Below are positions 24,213-31,720 of a DNA stretch of 64,000 nt, one piece after another. The notes beneath the pieces were generated by a model that had not been told where the DNA came from, did not search any database, and was given only the letters and a program-made list of their open reading frames with translations. How positions within the stretch are numbered: position 1 is the stretch's first letter; the number at the start of each line of letters is the position of its first letter. The DNA is taken from the NCBI GenBank assembly GCA_038209775.1, contig JBBQXK010000004.1:1-64000 (forward strand), given 5' to 3'. This stretch comes from JBBQXK01 sp038209775. Its GTDB lineage: Bacteria > Pseudomonadota > Alphaproteobacteria > Rhodobacterales > Rhodobacteraceae. The translations under genes were made by a program, and so were the position numbers.

Positions 24213-25028
24213 TCAGGCCACCAGCGTTTCGGTTGAGGCGAAGAACATTGCCTGACTGACGGCGGACTGCACCTGATCCTCGGAGAAGGGCTTGGTGATC
24301 AGGAACGCAGGCTCGGGCCGTTTGCCGGTCAGCAGGCGTTCGGGGAAGGCGGTGATGAAGATGACCGGGATGTGCGGCAACTGGGCAAGGATTTCGTTCA
24401 CCGCATCGATGCCTGACGAGTTATCGGCAAGCTGGATATCGGCCAGGATCAGGTCGGGCGGGTTGGCGGTTGCCATTGCCACGGCCTCGGCCCGGGTGCG
24501 GGAAATGCCGGTGACGCTGTGGCCGGCCTCGGAGACGATGGCCGAGATGTCCATCGCTATGATCGCCTCATCCTCGATAATCATCACCCGCCCGTTGATC
24601 GAGCGCAGCATTTCGGACCGCGCGGCGTCGATCAGGTGGACGGCGTCGGTGGCGTCAACGTCAAGGATCGCGGCCACTTCGTCGGTGCGGAAATCCTCGA
24701 TCGTGTGCAAAAGCAGCGCCTCACGCGAGTTGGGGGTGAGGAGGGCCATGTGTTCCTGCGCGCGGGCCGACAGGTGACTGTCGGCATGGCCAAGGGGGGC
24801 GCCGCTGCTGGACCAGACGAGGTGAAAGGCGTGGTAAAGCGCCACCTTGTCGGACATGGCGCCGTCAAGGACCGAGGCATCGACAAGGATCGCCTCAAGC
24901 GTGGCGGCGGCGTAGGTGTCGCCGGAACGCTGGCTGCCGGTCAGCGCGCGGGCGTAACGGCGCAGATAGGGCAGCTGGTTTGCAATGCGGTCGGCAAGGC
25001 CATGGCCGGTTTCAGCGCTGTCATCCAT
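24213..25028 (-). CDS. phyR: General stress response regulator PhyR
   Basis: A 271-residue anti-anti-sigma factor: an N-terminal ECF sigma-like domain (about 1-130, including YLRRYARALTGSQRSGD and LTPNSREALLLHTIEDFRTD) fused to a C-terminal receiver (about 135-260) with IIEDEA acidic pocket, phospho-Asp near residue 197 in DLILADIQL and Lys in LITKPFSE. When phosphorylated it binds NepR and frees EcfG. Start at 25028 has an AGGAG site; the frame extends about 197 codons upstream across the nepR-ecfG region and that part is spurious. Divergent from nepR over a shared palindromic EcfG promoter. Confidence 0.96.
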   Translation of the reverse strand: MDDSAETGHGLADRIANQLPYLRRYARALTGSQRSGDTYAAATLEAILVDASVLDGAMSDKVALYHAFHLVWSSSGAPLGHADSHLSARAQEHMALLTPNSREALLLHTIEDFRTDEVAAILDVDATDAVHLIDAARSEMLRSINGRVMIIEDEAIIAMDISAIVSEAGHSVTGISRTRAEAVAMATANPPDLILADIQLADNSSGIDAVNEILAQLPHIPVIFITAFPERLLTGKRPEPAFLITKPFSEDQVQSAVSQAMFFASTETLVA

Positions 25029-25054
25029 TCTTTGTGCTCCTGTCCGCAGATTTG

Positions 25055-25092
25055 TTTGGAACCGAACGCGCAATCGTGCGTTCGGTTCCAAA
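25055..25092. promoter_or_regulatory. Palindromic bidirectional EcfG promoter
   Basis: A 38-base inverted repeat with 15-base arms (TTTGGAACCGAACGC and complement) and an 8-base centre. Rightward it gives GGAAC (25058-25062), 16 bases, CGTT (25079-25082), 29 bases before nepR. Leftward it gives GGAAC (25089-25085), 16 bases, CGTT (25068-25065), 36 bases before phyR. Both match the alphaproteobacterial EcfG consensus. Confidence 0.92.
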
Positions 25093-25111
25093 GGAAAACG
25101 AAGGCAGGTGC

Positions 25112-25315
25112 ATGAATATGAGCGAGACCCACGGCAAGCCCGGTCGCGATGCGAAGTTACCCGATGATCGCGCCAGTGCCGAGCAACGCCGCCAGCTTCA
25201 GCGTGACATCGACGACAACCTGCGCCGTACCTACAAGGCCACGCTGGAGGAAGAGGTGCCGGACCGGTTCCACCTGCTGTTGGCGGCGCTGCGCGACAAG
25301 GACAAAGCGCCATGA
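25112..25315 (+). CDS. nepR: Anti-sigma factor NepR
   Basis: A 67-residue cytoplasmic anti-sigma factor that holds EcfG until phosphorylated PhyR displaces it. The conserved core is LRRTYKATLEEEVPDRFHLL followed by LAALRDKD, the two-helix region of the family. The frame is open upstream, but 25112 gives the expected size and has GAAGGCAGG before it. Its stop overlaps the ecfG ATG (ATGA). Confidence 0.93.
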   Translation: MNMSETHGKPGRDAKLPDDRASAEQRRQLQRDIDDNLRRTYKATLEEEVPDRFHLLLAALRDKDKAP

Positions 25316-25884
25316 CCGCGCCCGTGACCACCGCCGATCCGCGGGACGAGGTGATGACGCATATCCCGGCACTGCGGGCCTTTGCGCTGTCGCTGACACG
25401 CAACATGCCCGACGCCGATGATCTGGTGCAGGATACCATCGTCAAGGCCTGGAGCAATTTTGACAAGTTCACCATAGGCACCGATCTGCGGGCATGGATG
25501 TTCACCATCCTGCGCAACGTGTTCTTTTCGCGCAAACGCAAGACCAGGCGTGAGGTCGAGGACCCTGACGGGGTGTATGAGAATTCGCTGTTCGAGCGGC
25601 CGGCGCATGACAGCCGCATCGCGTTCGCCGAGTTTCTGCGCGCGTTTCACAAGCTGACGCCGGAACACCGCGAGGTTCTGGTGCTGGTCGGGGCCAACGG
25701 GTATTCCTGCGAAGAGGCGTCGCAGGTGATGGGGGTGGCTGTGGGCACGGTGAAAAGCCGCACCAACCGGGCGCGGGTGCGGCTGTGCGAGTTGCTGGGC
25801 GTGACCGGCGGCCATGATTTCCTGCCGGTGCTGGACGGGGCCACGGCGGCGGTGATGGGCCGGTCCGTCACACGGGCCGCCTGA
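25312..25884 (+). CDS. ecfG: ECF sigma factor EcfG
   Basis: A 190-residue ECF15-type sigma factor directing the general stress regulon. Sigma-2 region: RAFALSLTRNMPDADDLVQD then TIVKAWSNFDKF and WMFTILRNVFF. Sigma-4 region: LTPEHREVLVLVGANGYSCE and GVAVGTVKSRTNRAR. Overlaps nepR by 4 bases. The island contains several GGAAC-N16/17-CGTT promoters that it should recognise, including its own. Confidence 0.95.
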   Translation: MTAPVTTADPRDEVMTHIPALRAFALSLTRNMPDADDLVQDTIVKAWSNFDKFTIGTDLRAWMFTILRNVFFSRKRKTRREVEDPDGVYENSLFERPAHDSRIAFAEFLRAFHKLTPEHREVLVLVGANGYSCEEASQVMGVAVGTVKSRTNRARVRLCELLGVTGGHDFLPVLDGATAAVMGRSVTRAA

Positions 25885-25889
25885 CGGGC

Positions 25890-27671
25890 ATGCGATATCT
25901 TGACGCCGCAAGACGCGCCAGCCGGTCGCTTAGTGCGCGGCTGGCGATGTACATGGCGGTGGCGCTGATCCCCATCGGCATCCTGATGGTGCTGCAGATG
26001 CGCGAACTGCAGGCCGAGGCACAGCGCCGGTCCGAGGCGGCGCTGGCGGGCGAGGTGATGGAGACGCTGCGCAGCGAGATCAGCACGCTGACGCGGGCGC
26101 AGGGCGTGGTACGTGCGATAGCGCAACTGCCGCTGGAAACCCTGATGGACGACGCGGCCTGCGCCCGGATCGTGACTGACATCGTGCGCGCCAACGCCGA
26201 ATATGCGGCGGCAGGCTTTGTTCGATCAGACGGGCGGTCAAGCTGTACCTCGAACGGCAAGCCGCTGAACATCGCCGGCAGTCCGGTCTTGGAACAGATG
26301 ATGCAGGTCGACGGGTTTGCGATGGTGGCGAACCCGACCGGACCGATGACCGGCCTGGCGATTCTGGGTATTTCGCATGTGGTGCGGGATGCGGCGGGGG
26401 CCAAGGTTGGGGCCGTCGGCCTGTCGGTGCCCTATAGTCAGTTGCTGGGCATGACACGCGGCGGGCAGGACGACGCCAACGATACCTTCATCGTCGTCTA
26501 TGACATGGATGGCGACATTCTGACCGCCATCACCGATCTGGATGACGTGCGGGCGCTGTTGCCGCGCGGCAGGACGCTGGCCGCCTTGCAGCCCGGCAAG
26601 GTTCTGGCGTTCACGACCGATGCCGAGAACGGCACGCGGCGGACCTATGCCGCCGTGACACTGCTGCCCGGCGAGTTGTTTGCGCTGGGTACCTGGGCGG
26701 TGGACGGACGGGGCGGCACGGTGCGCTGGGTTCAGACAAGCGGTGTGCCGCTGGTGGTGGCGATGTGGCTGGGCAGTCTGGTCGTGGCGGTGCTGGCGGG
26801 CGAGTTCTTGGTGGCGCGGCATGTGCGGTCATTGCGCCGGTCGGTTGCGGATTTCGCGGGCGGCGGGCGGCGGGTGACCGAGGTGAACATGGGCGGCGCG
26901 CCACGCGAACTGGTGGAACTGGCCGATTCCTATGGGGTGATGGTGGACACCATCCTGCAGGATGAGGCCGAACTTGAGGATCTGGTGCATCAGAAAGAGG
27001 TGCTGCTGCGCGAGGTGCATCACCGGGTCAAGAACAACCTGCAACTGATCGCGTCGATCATGAACATGCAGATCCGCCAGGCCCGCACCCCCGAAGCGCG
27101 CGATTTGATGAAGGGCCTGCATGACCGGGTGATGAGCCTGGCGACGGTTCACCGGGGGCTGTACCAGACCAGCGGCCTGACCGATGTGCGCGCCAATGAG
27201 CTGATGGACGACATCCTGCGCCAGTTGGTGCGGCTGGGGGCGGGGCCGGGGCGGCAGTTCGCGCTGGACCTGTCGTTGGAGCCGATCCGCCTGACGCCCG
27301 ATCAGGCGGTGCCCTTGGCGTTGTTCCTGACCGAGGCCGTCACCAATGCCCTGAAATACGCGCAGGGCGGGGCTGCGGGCAGCATCGGACTGGCGGTGGC
27401 CCTGCGCCGGGTGGACACCGCGCATGTGGAACTGACGATTGCCAATCCGGCAACCGCGCCCTTGCCCGTGGCAGCGGATGACCAGCGGACGGGGCTGGGG
27501 TCGCAACTTCTGCGCGCGTTCGCGATGCAGTTGGGCGGCACGCTGACCAGCGGGCTGGAGGGCGGGCAGTACCGCGTCACGCTGTCGTTCCCGCTGCGCG
27601 CGCTGGACGAAGGCGAGGCGCGCCATCCGGGCGAAGAGCCGCCGGTTGACGGCGAAGGCCCCGCTGGCTGA
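25890..27671 (+). CDS. HisKA_2-type sensor histidine kinase of the general stress module
   Basis: A 593-residue membrane kinase. Membrane segment about 20-37, a periplasmic sensor domain of about 235 residues, a second membrane segment about 275-298, a HAMP-like linker, then LLREVHHRVKNNLQLIASIM with the phosphoacceptor His at 377/378, and a C-terminal ATPase domain (LFLTEAVTNALKYAQGG N-box, GLGSQLLRAFAMQLGG G-box). Position 5 bases after ecfG makes it the likely PhyR kinase (PhyK role). The sensed signal is unknown; the extracytoplasmic domain has no CHASE or PAS hallmark that I can name. Confidence 0.9.
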   Translation: MRYLDAARRASRSLSARLAMYMAVALIPIGILMVLQMRELQAEAQRRSEAALAGEVMETLRSEISTLTRAQGVVRAIAQLPLETLMDDAACARIVTDIVRANAEYAAAGFVRSDGRSSCTSNGKPLNIAGSPVLEQMMQVDGFAMVANPTGPMTGLAILGISHVVRDAAGAKVGAVGLSVPYSQLLGMTRGGQDDANDTFIVVYDMDGDILTAITDLDDVRALLPRGRTLAALQPGKVLAFTTDAENGTRRTYAAVTLLPGELFALGTWAVDGRGGTVRWVQTSGVPLVVAMWLGSLVVAVLAGEFLVARHVRSLRRSVADFAGGGRRVTEVNMGGAPRELVELADSYGVMVDTILQDEAELEDLVHQKEVLLREVHHRVKNNLQLIASIMNMQIRQARTPEARDLMKGLHDRVMSLATVHRGLYQTSGLTDVRANELMDDILRQLVRLGAGPGRQFALDLSLEPIRLTPDQAVPLALFLTEAVTNALKYAQGGAAGSIGLAVALRRVDTAHVELTIANPATAPLPVAADDQRTGLGSQLLRAFAMQLGGTLTSGLEGGQYRVTLSFPLRALDEGEARHPGEEPPVDGEGPAG

Positions 27672-27675
27672 TCGT

Positions 27676-28110
27676 TCAGGCGCTGCGGCCACGCAGGCGC
27701 TGCAGGATCAGCGTGGCCTGCAGCACATCCTCACGCTGTTCGGCGATCAGGGTGCGCAGGTCGGCGGGCAGATCAGGGTGCGCCAGTTGCCGGTCCTGCA
27801 ACGCCAGAAGCCGGGCCTCGCCGACCATCACAGCCGAAAGGTCAACCGTGGTCGGCCGCAGGATGGGCGGCAGCGTGCGCTCGGCACCTGCCGCCCGCAA
27901 CAGGCTGCGCAGTACGGCAGCATTCCGGCGGCGGCGCAGGATCACGCTGGTGAGCGGATCGGGCTGGCCACCGGCCAGGTCGGGCGCGCGGATTTCGGCC
28001 AAAGCCTCGAGCATTTGCAGGGTTTTGCGGCACTCATACGCCAAGGCCGATATGATCGTCGCTGGTTGCATCCTGTCCACCAATGCGCGGGCGACCGCGC
28101 CCGATGTCAA
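27676..28110 (-). CDS. Hypothetical helical protein with its own EcfG-type promoter
   Basis: A 144-residue protein that I do not recognise. It is predicted almost wholly alpha-helical (for example PATIISALAYECRKTLQMLE and DLRTLIAEQREDVLQATLIL), without signal or membrane segments, and carries one Arg-rich stretch (ILRRRRNAAVLRSLL). I use the TTG at 28110; an ATG at 28071 is an alternative. An EcfG-type promoter on the same strand (28161-28136) lies 26 bases upstream, which argues that it is a real stress gene. Its end is 4 bases from the kinase stop. Confidence 0.7.
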   Translation of the reverse strand: MTSGAVARALVDRMQPATIISALAYECRKTLQMLEALAEIRAPDLAGGQPDPLTSVILRRRRNAAVLRSLLRAAGAERTLPPILRPTTVDLSAVMVGEARLLALQDRQLAHPDLPADLRTLIAEQREDVLQATLILQRLRGRSA

Positions 28111-28135
28111 TCCGTACGCCTGTTTTCACAGATTT

Positions 28136-28161
28136 AACGCCGGGAACGGCGTTCCTGTTCC
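28136..28161 (-). promoter_or_regulatory. EcfG-type promoter, leftward
   Basis: On the minus strand GGAAC (28161-28157), 17 bases, CGTT (28139-28136). It points at the hypothetical gene ending at 27676. The core contains a second GGAAC...GTTCC palindrome. Confidence 0.75.
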
Positions 28162-28283
28162 CTGTCGCGGTTGATCCGTTACGCAGATGTGTTCTGAGCG
28201 CAACAATTGAGACAGTGGCGCAGGTCCTGGTCCCCGACACGGCAACGGGCATTACGGCCCGGCGCGCGGTGGTGCATTTGCCG

Positions 28284-28308
28284 GGAACCGGATCGCCGCC
28301 ACGGCATT
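28284..28308 (+). promoter_or_regulatory. Near-consensus EcfG-type promoter before DUF1328 gene
   Basis: GGAAC (28284-28288), 16 bases, CATT (28305-28308) instead of CGTT. It lies 75 bases before the DUF1328 start. One mismatch in the -10 element makes it weaker than the others in this island. Confidence 0.4.
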
Positions 28309-28383
28309 GATTCCGCACACACCAAGACCTGCGCCGCTGGGCGGTGCGCTGTCTGAACCACCTGTCCGAAAAGGATCAACATC

Positions 28384-28545
28384 ATGCTTGGCTGGGCCAT
28401 TACGTTCCTTGTCGTCGCCCTGATCGCTGCCGCCCTTTTCTTGGGCGGCATCAAGGGCACCTCGGCGTCGATTGCGCAGGTTTTGTTCGTTGTGTTCATC
28501 GTGCTGTTCGTCGTGGCGATGGTGGCGCGCGCGGTGCGTGGCTAG
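28384..28545 (+). CDS. DUF1328 (YtjA-like) small membrane protein
   Basis: A 53-residue protein beginning MLGWAITFLVVALIAAALF, with GGIKGTSASIAQVLFVVFIV making a second membrane helix and a basic RAVRG end. This is the usual layout of the DUF1328/YtjA family, two helices joined by a G-rich turn. An AAAGGA site lies 8 bases upstream. Proteins of this family are common in stress regulons; no mechanism is known to me. Sits in the EcfG island between the kinase and csbD. Confidence 0.9.
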   Translation: MLGWAITFLVVALIAAALFLGGIKGTSASIAQVLFVVFIVLFVVAMVARAVRG

Positions 28546-28597
28546 CCGCCGGTCTGATGGCGCGCCAACCCTTGGACCCTGAAAGAAAGGAAAGAGA

Positions 28598-28675
28598 ATG
28601 AAAGGCGGACTTGCATGGCTTATCGGGATCCCGATCCCGATCATCATCGTGCTGTATCTTCTGGACGTGTTCTGA
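28598..28675 (+). CDS. 25-residue single-helix membrane microprotein
   Basis: A tiny reading frame, MKGGLAWLIGIPIPIIIVLY then LLDVF and stop. It begins with a strong AAAGGAAAGAGA ribosome site, has two positive charges only at the N-terminus, and is otherwise one hydrophobic segment with a Pro-Ile-Pro kink and a final Asp-Val-Phe. It lies between DUF1328 (52 bases upstream) and csbD, all in one direction. Size and layout resemble other stress-induced membrane microproteins. Function unknown; coding status is inferred from ribosome site and composition. Confidence 0.65.
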   Translation: MKGGLAWLIGIPIPIIIVLYLLDVF

Positions 28676-28706
28676 CGGGGCCTGGGGCCGTTTTGCCAAA
28701 CCTCCG

Positions 28707-28732
28707 GGAACCACAACCCATGCTGCCACGTT
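28707..28732 (+). promoter_or_regulatory. EcfG-type promoter before csbD
   Basis: GGAAC (28707-28711), 17 bases, CGTT (28729-28732), ending 39 bases before the csbD start. Full match to the consensus. Confidence 0.85.
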
Positions 28733-28771
28733 GATGCAGCACCACAAGCAACCAACGGAAAGGACATGAAA

Positions 28772-28969
28772 ATGAACTGGGATCAGATTGAAGGCAACTG
28801 GAAGCAGGTCAAGGGCACCGTCCGCGAACAATGGGGCAAGCTGACCGATGACGAGGTCGATCAGGTTGCGGGCAAGCGCGACCAGCTGGTCGGGCGCATC
28901 CAGAAAAGCTATGGGATCGCCAAGGAAGAGGCCGAGCGTCAGGTTGACGATTGGTCAAACCGCAGCTGA
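28772..28969 (+). CDS. CsbD family stress protein
   Basis: A 65-residue hydrophilic protein. MNWDQIEGNWKQVKGTVREQ and WGKLTDDEVDQVAGKRDQL are the CsbD family signature, followed by GRIQKSYGIAKEEAERQVD. The second of two close ATGs (28772) has better spacing to AAAGGA and matches family starts. CsbD proteins are strongly induced by general stress sigma factors; their mechanism is not established. A consensus EcfG promoter lies upstream and a strong terminator downstream. Confidence 0.94.
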   Translation: MNWDQIEGNWKQVKGTVREQWGKLTDDEVDQVAGKRDQLVGRIQKSYGIAKEEAERQVDDWSNRS

Positions 28970-28997
28970 CATTCGCGCGGCTTGCGTGATGAGACCG

Positions 28998-29022
28998 AGG
29001 GGGGCTGATGGCCCCCCTTTTT
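28998..29022 (+). terminator. Intrinsic terminator after csbD
   Basis: Stem GGGGGGC/GCCCCCC (28999-29005 with 29011-29017) with a 5-base loop and five T, 29 bases after the csbD stop. Confidence 0.85.
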
Positions 29023-29033
29023 CGTTTGGGCCT

Positions 29034-29059
29034 GGAACCGGAGCCTTGCCCCGCGCGTT
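29034..29059 (+). promoter_or_regulatory. EcfG-type promoter before AI-2E-family permease
   Basis: GGAAC (29034-29038), 17 bases, CGTT (29056-29059), just after the csbD terminator and 93 bases before the permease start. Confidence 0.8.
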
Positions 29060-29152
29060 CATCGCGTCACGGGCCGGTGCAATGACACCGCCACAGGGGG
29101 CACGCGTGCAACACAGACACCAGGCAGACAACCGCAGACCGGCGCCCCGTCG

Positions 29153-30355
29153 ATGACCAGCCCCGACCCGGCGCTGGCCCCGAACTATCCCCGTTGGGCG
29201 ATAATCGGCATTTTCCTGATGATGGTAATCGGCGCGATCAGCGTGGCGCGGGATTTCCTGATGCCGGTGGTCAGCGCCTGCGTGCTGTTCCTTGTGTTCA
29301 TGCCGATGATGCGGCGGGCGCGGCGGATGGGCATGCCAAGGCCACTTGCGGCGGCGGGGATCGTTACATCGATGGTGCTGATCATCAGCGTGATCGTCGT
29401 ATCGCTGCGCGGTCCGGCTGTGCAGATCGTCGACAACTTTCCCGAGATCAGCCAGCAGGTGGGACGCAAGCTGTCCGATGTGATCGACAGCTTCAAACGG
29501 CTTGACCGCGCCGTGGGCGACGCGATGCAGACCGGCGACAGTCCTGCCGCCGACGGATCATCTGCCAGCGGTGCGCCTGCGCCCGGTCCGACGCCTGAGG
29601 CATCGGGAACAACCGCGTTTTCGCTGGCTGATATCGGCGGTGCCAATGTGGTGTCGGTGTTTCTGACGGCGCCGACGATTCTGGCGCAGGTGCTGTTCAC
29701 GGCGATCCTGCTGTATTTCCTGCTCGCCTCGGGCGACATGTTCTATCTCAAGATCATCCAGAGCTTTGGCACCATCCGCGACAAGCGCAACGCGTACCGC
29801 GTGCTGCGCCGGATCGAGACCGGCCTTGGCGACTACTTCGGGGCGATCACGCTGATCAATGCGGTGCTGGGCGTGGCCGTCGGGGTGGCGATGTGGCTGC
29901 TGGGGATGCCGGTGCCGGTGATGTTCGCGGTGCTGACGTTCGTCCTGAACTTCATCCCCTTTGTCGGCGCGGTGATCGGTGTGGTGATTGTGGGGTCGGT
30001 ATCGCTGTTGTGGTACGACGGATTTGCCCAGCCCGCGCTGGTGATGACCGCGTTTCTGGTGCTGACCGGGATCGAGGGGCAGTTCATCACGCCGATGATG
30101 GTGTCGCGCAAGGTGCAGATGAATACGGCTGTGCTGTTTGTGGCGGTGGCGTTCTGGGCCTGGCTCTGGTCGGTCATGGGGATGCTGGTGGCGGTGCCGT
30201 TGATGGTGGCGATCCGGGTCATCGCGGAACATGTGCCGGGCATGGCGATGCTGGCAAACTTCCTGTCGGGCGAGGATGAGAAACCCCTGCCCCCGGCGGA
30301 CGAAGGCGAAGAGGATACGCTGCCGCCGATGGACCTGTCGCCGTACCGGGGATAA
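29153..30355 (+). CDS. AI-2E family transporter (PerM/YdgG type)
   Basis: A 400-residue inner-membrane protein with about eight membrane helices: two N-terminal (WAIIGIFLMMVIGAISVARD and the next), one after it, then a long hydrophilic loop rich in Ala, Gly and Pro (about 125-160), and the conserved C-terminal bundle including VLTFVLNFIPFVGAVIGVVI and GIEGQFITPMMVSRKVQMN. The family includes AI-2 exporters and Na+/H+ antiporters, so the name does not give the substrate. Carries its own EcfG-type promoter, so it should be stress-induced. Confidence 0.88.
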   Translation: MTSPDPALAPNYPRWAIIGIFLMMVIGAISVARDFLMPVVSACVLFLVFMPMMRRARRMGMPRPLAAAGIVTSMVLIISVIVVSLRGPAVQIVDNFPEISQQVGRKLSDVIDSFKRLDRAVGDAMQTGDSPAADGSSASGAPAPGPTPEASGTTAFSLADIGGANVVSVFLTAPTILAQVLFTAILLYFLLASGDMFYLKIIQSFGTIRDKRNAYRVLRRIETGLGDYFGAITLINAVLGVAVGVAMWLLGMPVPVMFAVLTFVLNFIPFVGAVIGVVIVGSVSLLWYDGFAQPALVMTAFLVLTGIEGQFITPMMVSRKVQMNTAVLFVAVAFWAWLWSVMGMLVAVPLMVAIRVIAEHVPGMAMLANFLSGEDEKPLPPADEGEEDTLPPMDLSPYRG

Positions 30356-30372
30356 GCGCGCGCACCCCCATC

Positions 30373-30477
30373 CCCCCTCACCCCCGACCCCTCTCCCCAA
30401 ATGGGAGAGGGGTGCAGAAAGGGGCGCAGGTCAGGCGCCCCTCTCCCATCTGGGGAGAGGGGTTGGGGGTGAGGGGG
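30373..30477. repeat. Large inverted repeat (40-bp arms) between convergent genes
   Basis: Arms at 30373-30412 and 30438-30477 are complementary with two mismatches and a 25-base spacer; each arm is itself a CCCCTCTCCC...GGGAGAGGGG hairpin. It fills the gap between the permease and the Crp/Fnr gene. Such C/T-rich palindromes recur in many proteobacterial genomes. It may terminate both transcripts. Confidence 0.85.
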
Positions 30478-30479
30478 CA

Positions 30480-31208
30480 CTACATCAGCGGGCGGCGCTC
30501 GATCCGTTCGGGGTCGACACCCGCCACCGCCATCAGCGCGCGCACATCGGGCACCTGCAGCCGCCGGTTGCCCCAGATCGCCACGCCTGACCGCCGCAGC
30601 CGCGCCGCCGTCTTGTTGGTATGCACCAGTGACAGCCCAAGCGCATCGGCGATATCCTGCTGGCGGTAGGGCAGGGGCACGCTGCCATCCTTGGCCAGAC
30701 CAATCGCATCCAGCCTTTGCCAGAACCGCAAAAGGGCCCAGGCCAGCCGTTCCTCGGCAGTGCGCTGGCCGAGGGTCGCAATGGTGTCGCCCAGGAAATG
30801 CTCCTCAACCGCCGCGATCCAGGTCAGGTCATAGGCGCGTTCGGGATGGTTCTGGAACATTTCCCACAGCCGGTCACGCGGGAAAACGCACAGGATCATG
30901 TCGGTCACCGCGCGTGCACTGTGGCGCGATTTGCCCATGAAGCCACCCTGCAAGCCGATGAAATCACCGGGCATCAGGAAATTGACCACCTGCAGGCGGC
31001 CATCCTCCAGCGTCTTGAACCTTGTGCCCATGCCCGACAGCACGGTGTAGAGGTGTGGGCTGGTTTCACCTTCGTCGATCACAGTCATGCCAGGTGACAC
31101 ATGCAGTTCGCGCTGCTTCAGGGTCTGCATGAAGGCCACCTCGCCCTCGGACATTGGCAGGAACAGGGGCCGCTTGCGCAGCGGGCAGACCTGACAGGAT
31201 ACCGACAT
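30480..31208 (-). CDS. Crp/Fnr family transcriptional regulator
   Basis: A 242-residue regulator: N-terminal cyclic-nucleotide-binding-fold domain (FLMPGDFIGLQGGFMGKSRH), dimer helix, and C-terminal HTH (PYRQQDIADALGLSLVHTNK). The N-terminus has CQVCPLRKR with only two cysteines, so it lacks the four-cysteine set for an FNR [4Fe-4S] cluster and is closer to FixK-type members. Start at 31208 is favoured by GGGGG upstream over an ATG eight codons earlier. Its place in the stress island is suggestive, but no target is visible. Confidence 0.87.
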   Translation of the reverse strand: MSVSCQVCPLRKRPLFLPMSEGEVAFMQTLKQRELHVSPGMTVIDEGETSPHLYTVLSGMGTRFKTLEDGRLQVVNFLMPGDFIGLQGGFMGKSRHSARAVTDMILCVFPRDRLWEMFQNHPERAYDLTWIAAVEEHFLGDTIATLGQRTAEERLAWALLRFWQRLDAIGLAKDGSVPLPYRQQDIADALGLSLVHTNKTAARLRRSGVAIWGNRRLQVPDVRALMAVAGVDPERIERRPLM

Positions 31209-31293
31209 CTGAACCCCCAATACCCATGTCACAGGTTAATGCGCGCTTCTGGCATCCGAGGCAAGCATGCCGCAGCTTTGCGGAGATACGTGC

Positions 31294-31635
31294 ATGACGA
31301 CCCGAACCGACCGCTATGTGATCTATGAGCCGACCATGCTTGTGGCGCTGGATCTGGAGGGGTGCCTGCGTGACCACAATCCGGGGGCCGAGATCGTGCT
31401 GGCCATGTCGCTGGCCGAGGCGCTGGGGTATCTGGCCGACGGATCGGTAAGCCTTGCCGTGCTGCATGCGGGTGCCGACCGGGTGCCGGTGTCGGCGGTG
31501 CCGGTGTTGCTGATCGGCGATGCCGCCGAGGCGCATCCGGGGTCAAGGACGGTCTTGCTTCGCCCGTTTTCAACCGATGACGTGGTTGCGGCGGTGCGCC
31601 GGCTGGCGCTGCACCGCGAAGGGTCGCCCGCTTGA
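31294..31635 (+). CDS. Degenerate (pseudo) receiver-domain protein
   Basis: 113 residues with the alternating strand-helix pattern of a response-regulator receiver. The first strand ends in IYEPTM where an acidic pair is expected, the third strand has LAVLHAG with His where the phospho-Asp belongs, and the fifth strand has LLRPFSTDDVVAAVRRL with Arg in place of the conserved Lys before Pro-Phe. All phosphorylation residues therefore appear lost. No output domain. Possibly an atypical, constitutive or ligand-sensing receiver in the stress network. The assignment is from pattern only. Confidence 0.6.
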   Translation: MTTRTDRYVIYEPTMLVALDLEGCLRDHNPGAEIVLAMSLAEALGYLADGSVSLAVLHAGADRVPVSAVPVLLIGDAAEAHPGSRTVLLRPFSTDDVVAAVRRLALHREGSPA

Positions 31636-31655
31636 GGTGGCCCCGCAGATTTCCG

Positions 31656-31681
31656 GGAACCGCCGCGCGGATTGCGGCGTT
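31656..31681 (+). promoter_or_regulatory. EcfG-type promoter before DUF2383-like gene
   Basis: GGAAC (31656-31660), 17 bases, CGTT (31678-31681), 39 bases before the start at 31721. It probably also drives the genes to 34061. Confidence 0.8.
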
Positions 31682-31720
31682 GGTTCGGCACGTGAGCCTG
31701 TGACCAAAACGGAGACTGCC

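Noticed and set aside
28143..28168. A rightward EcfG promoter at the GGAAC of 28143
   Set aside because: Neither 16 nor 17 bases downstream is there a CGTT; only the leftward element is complete.
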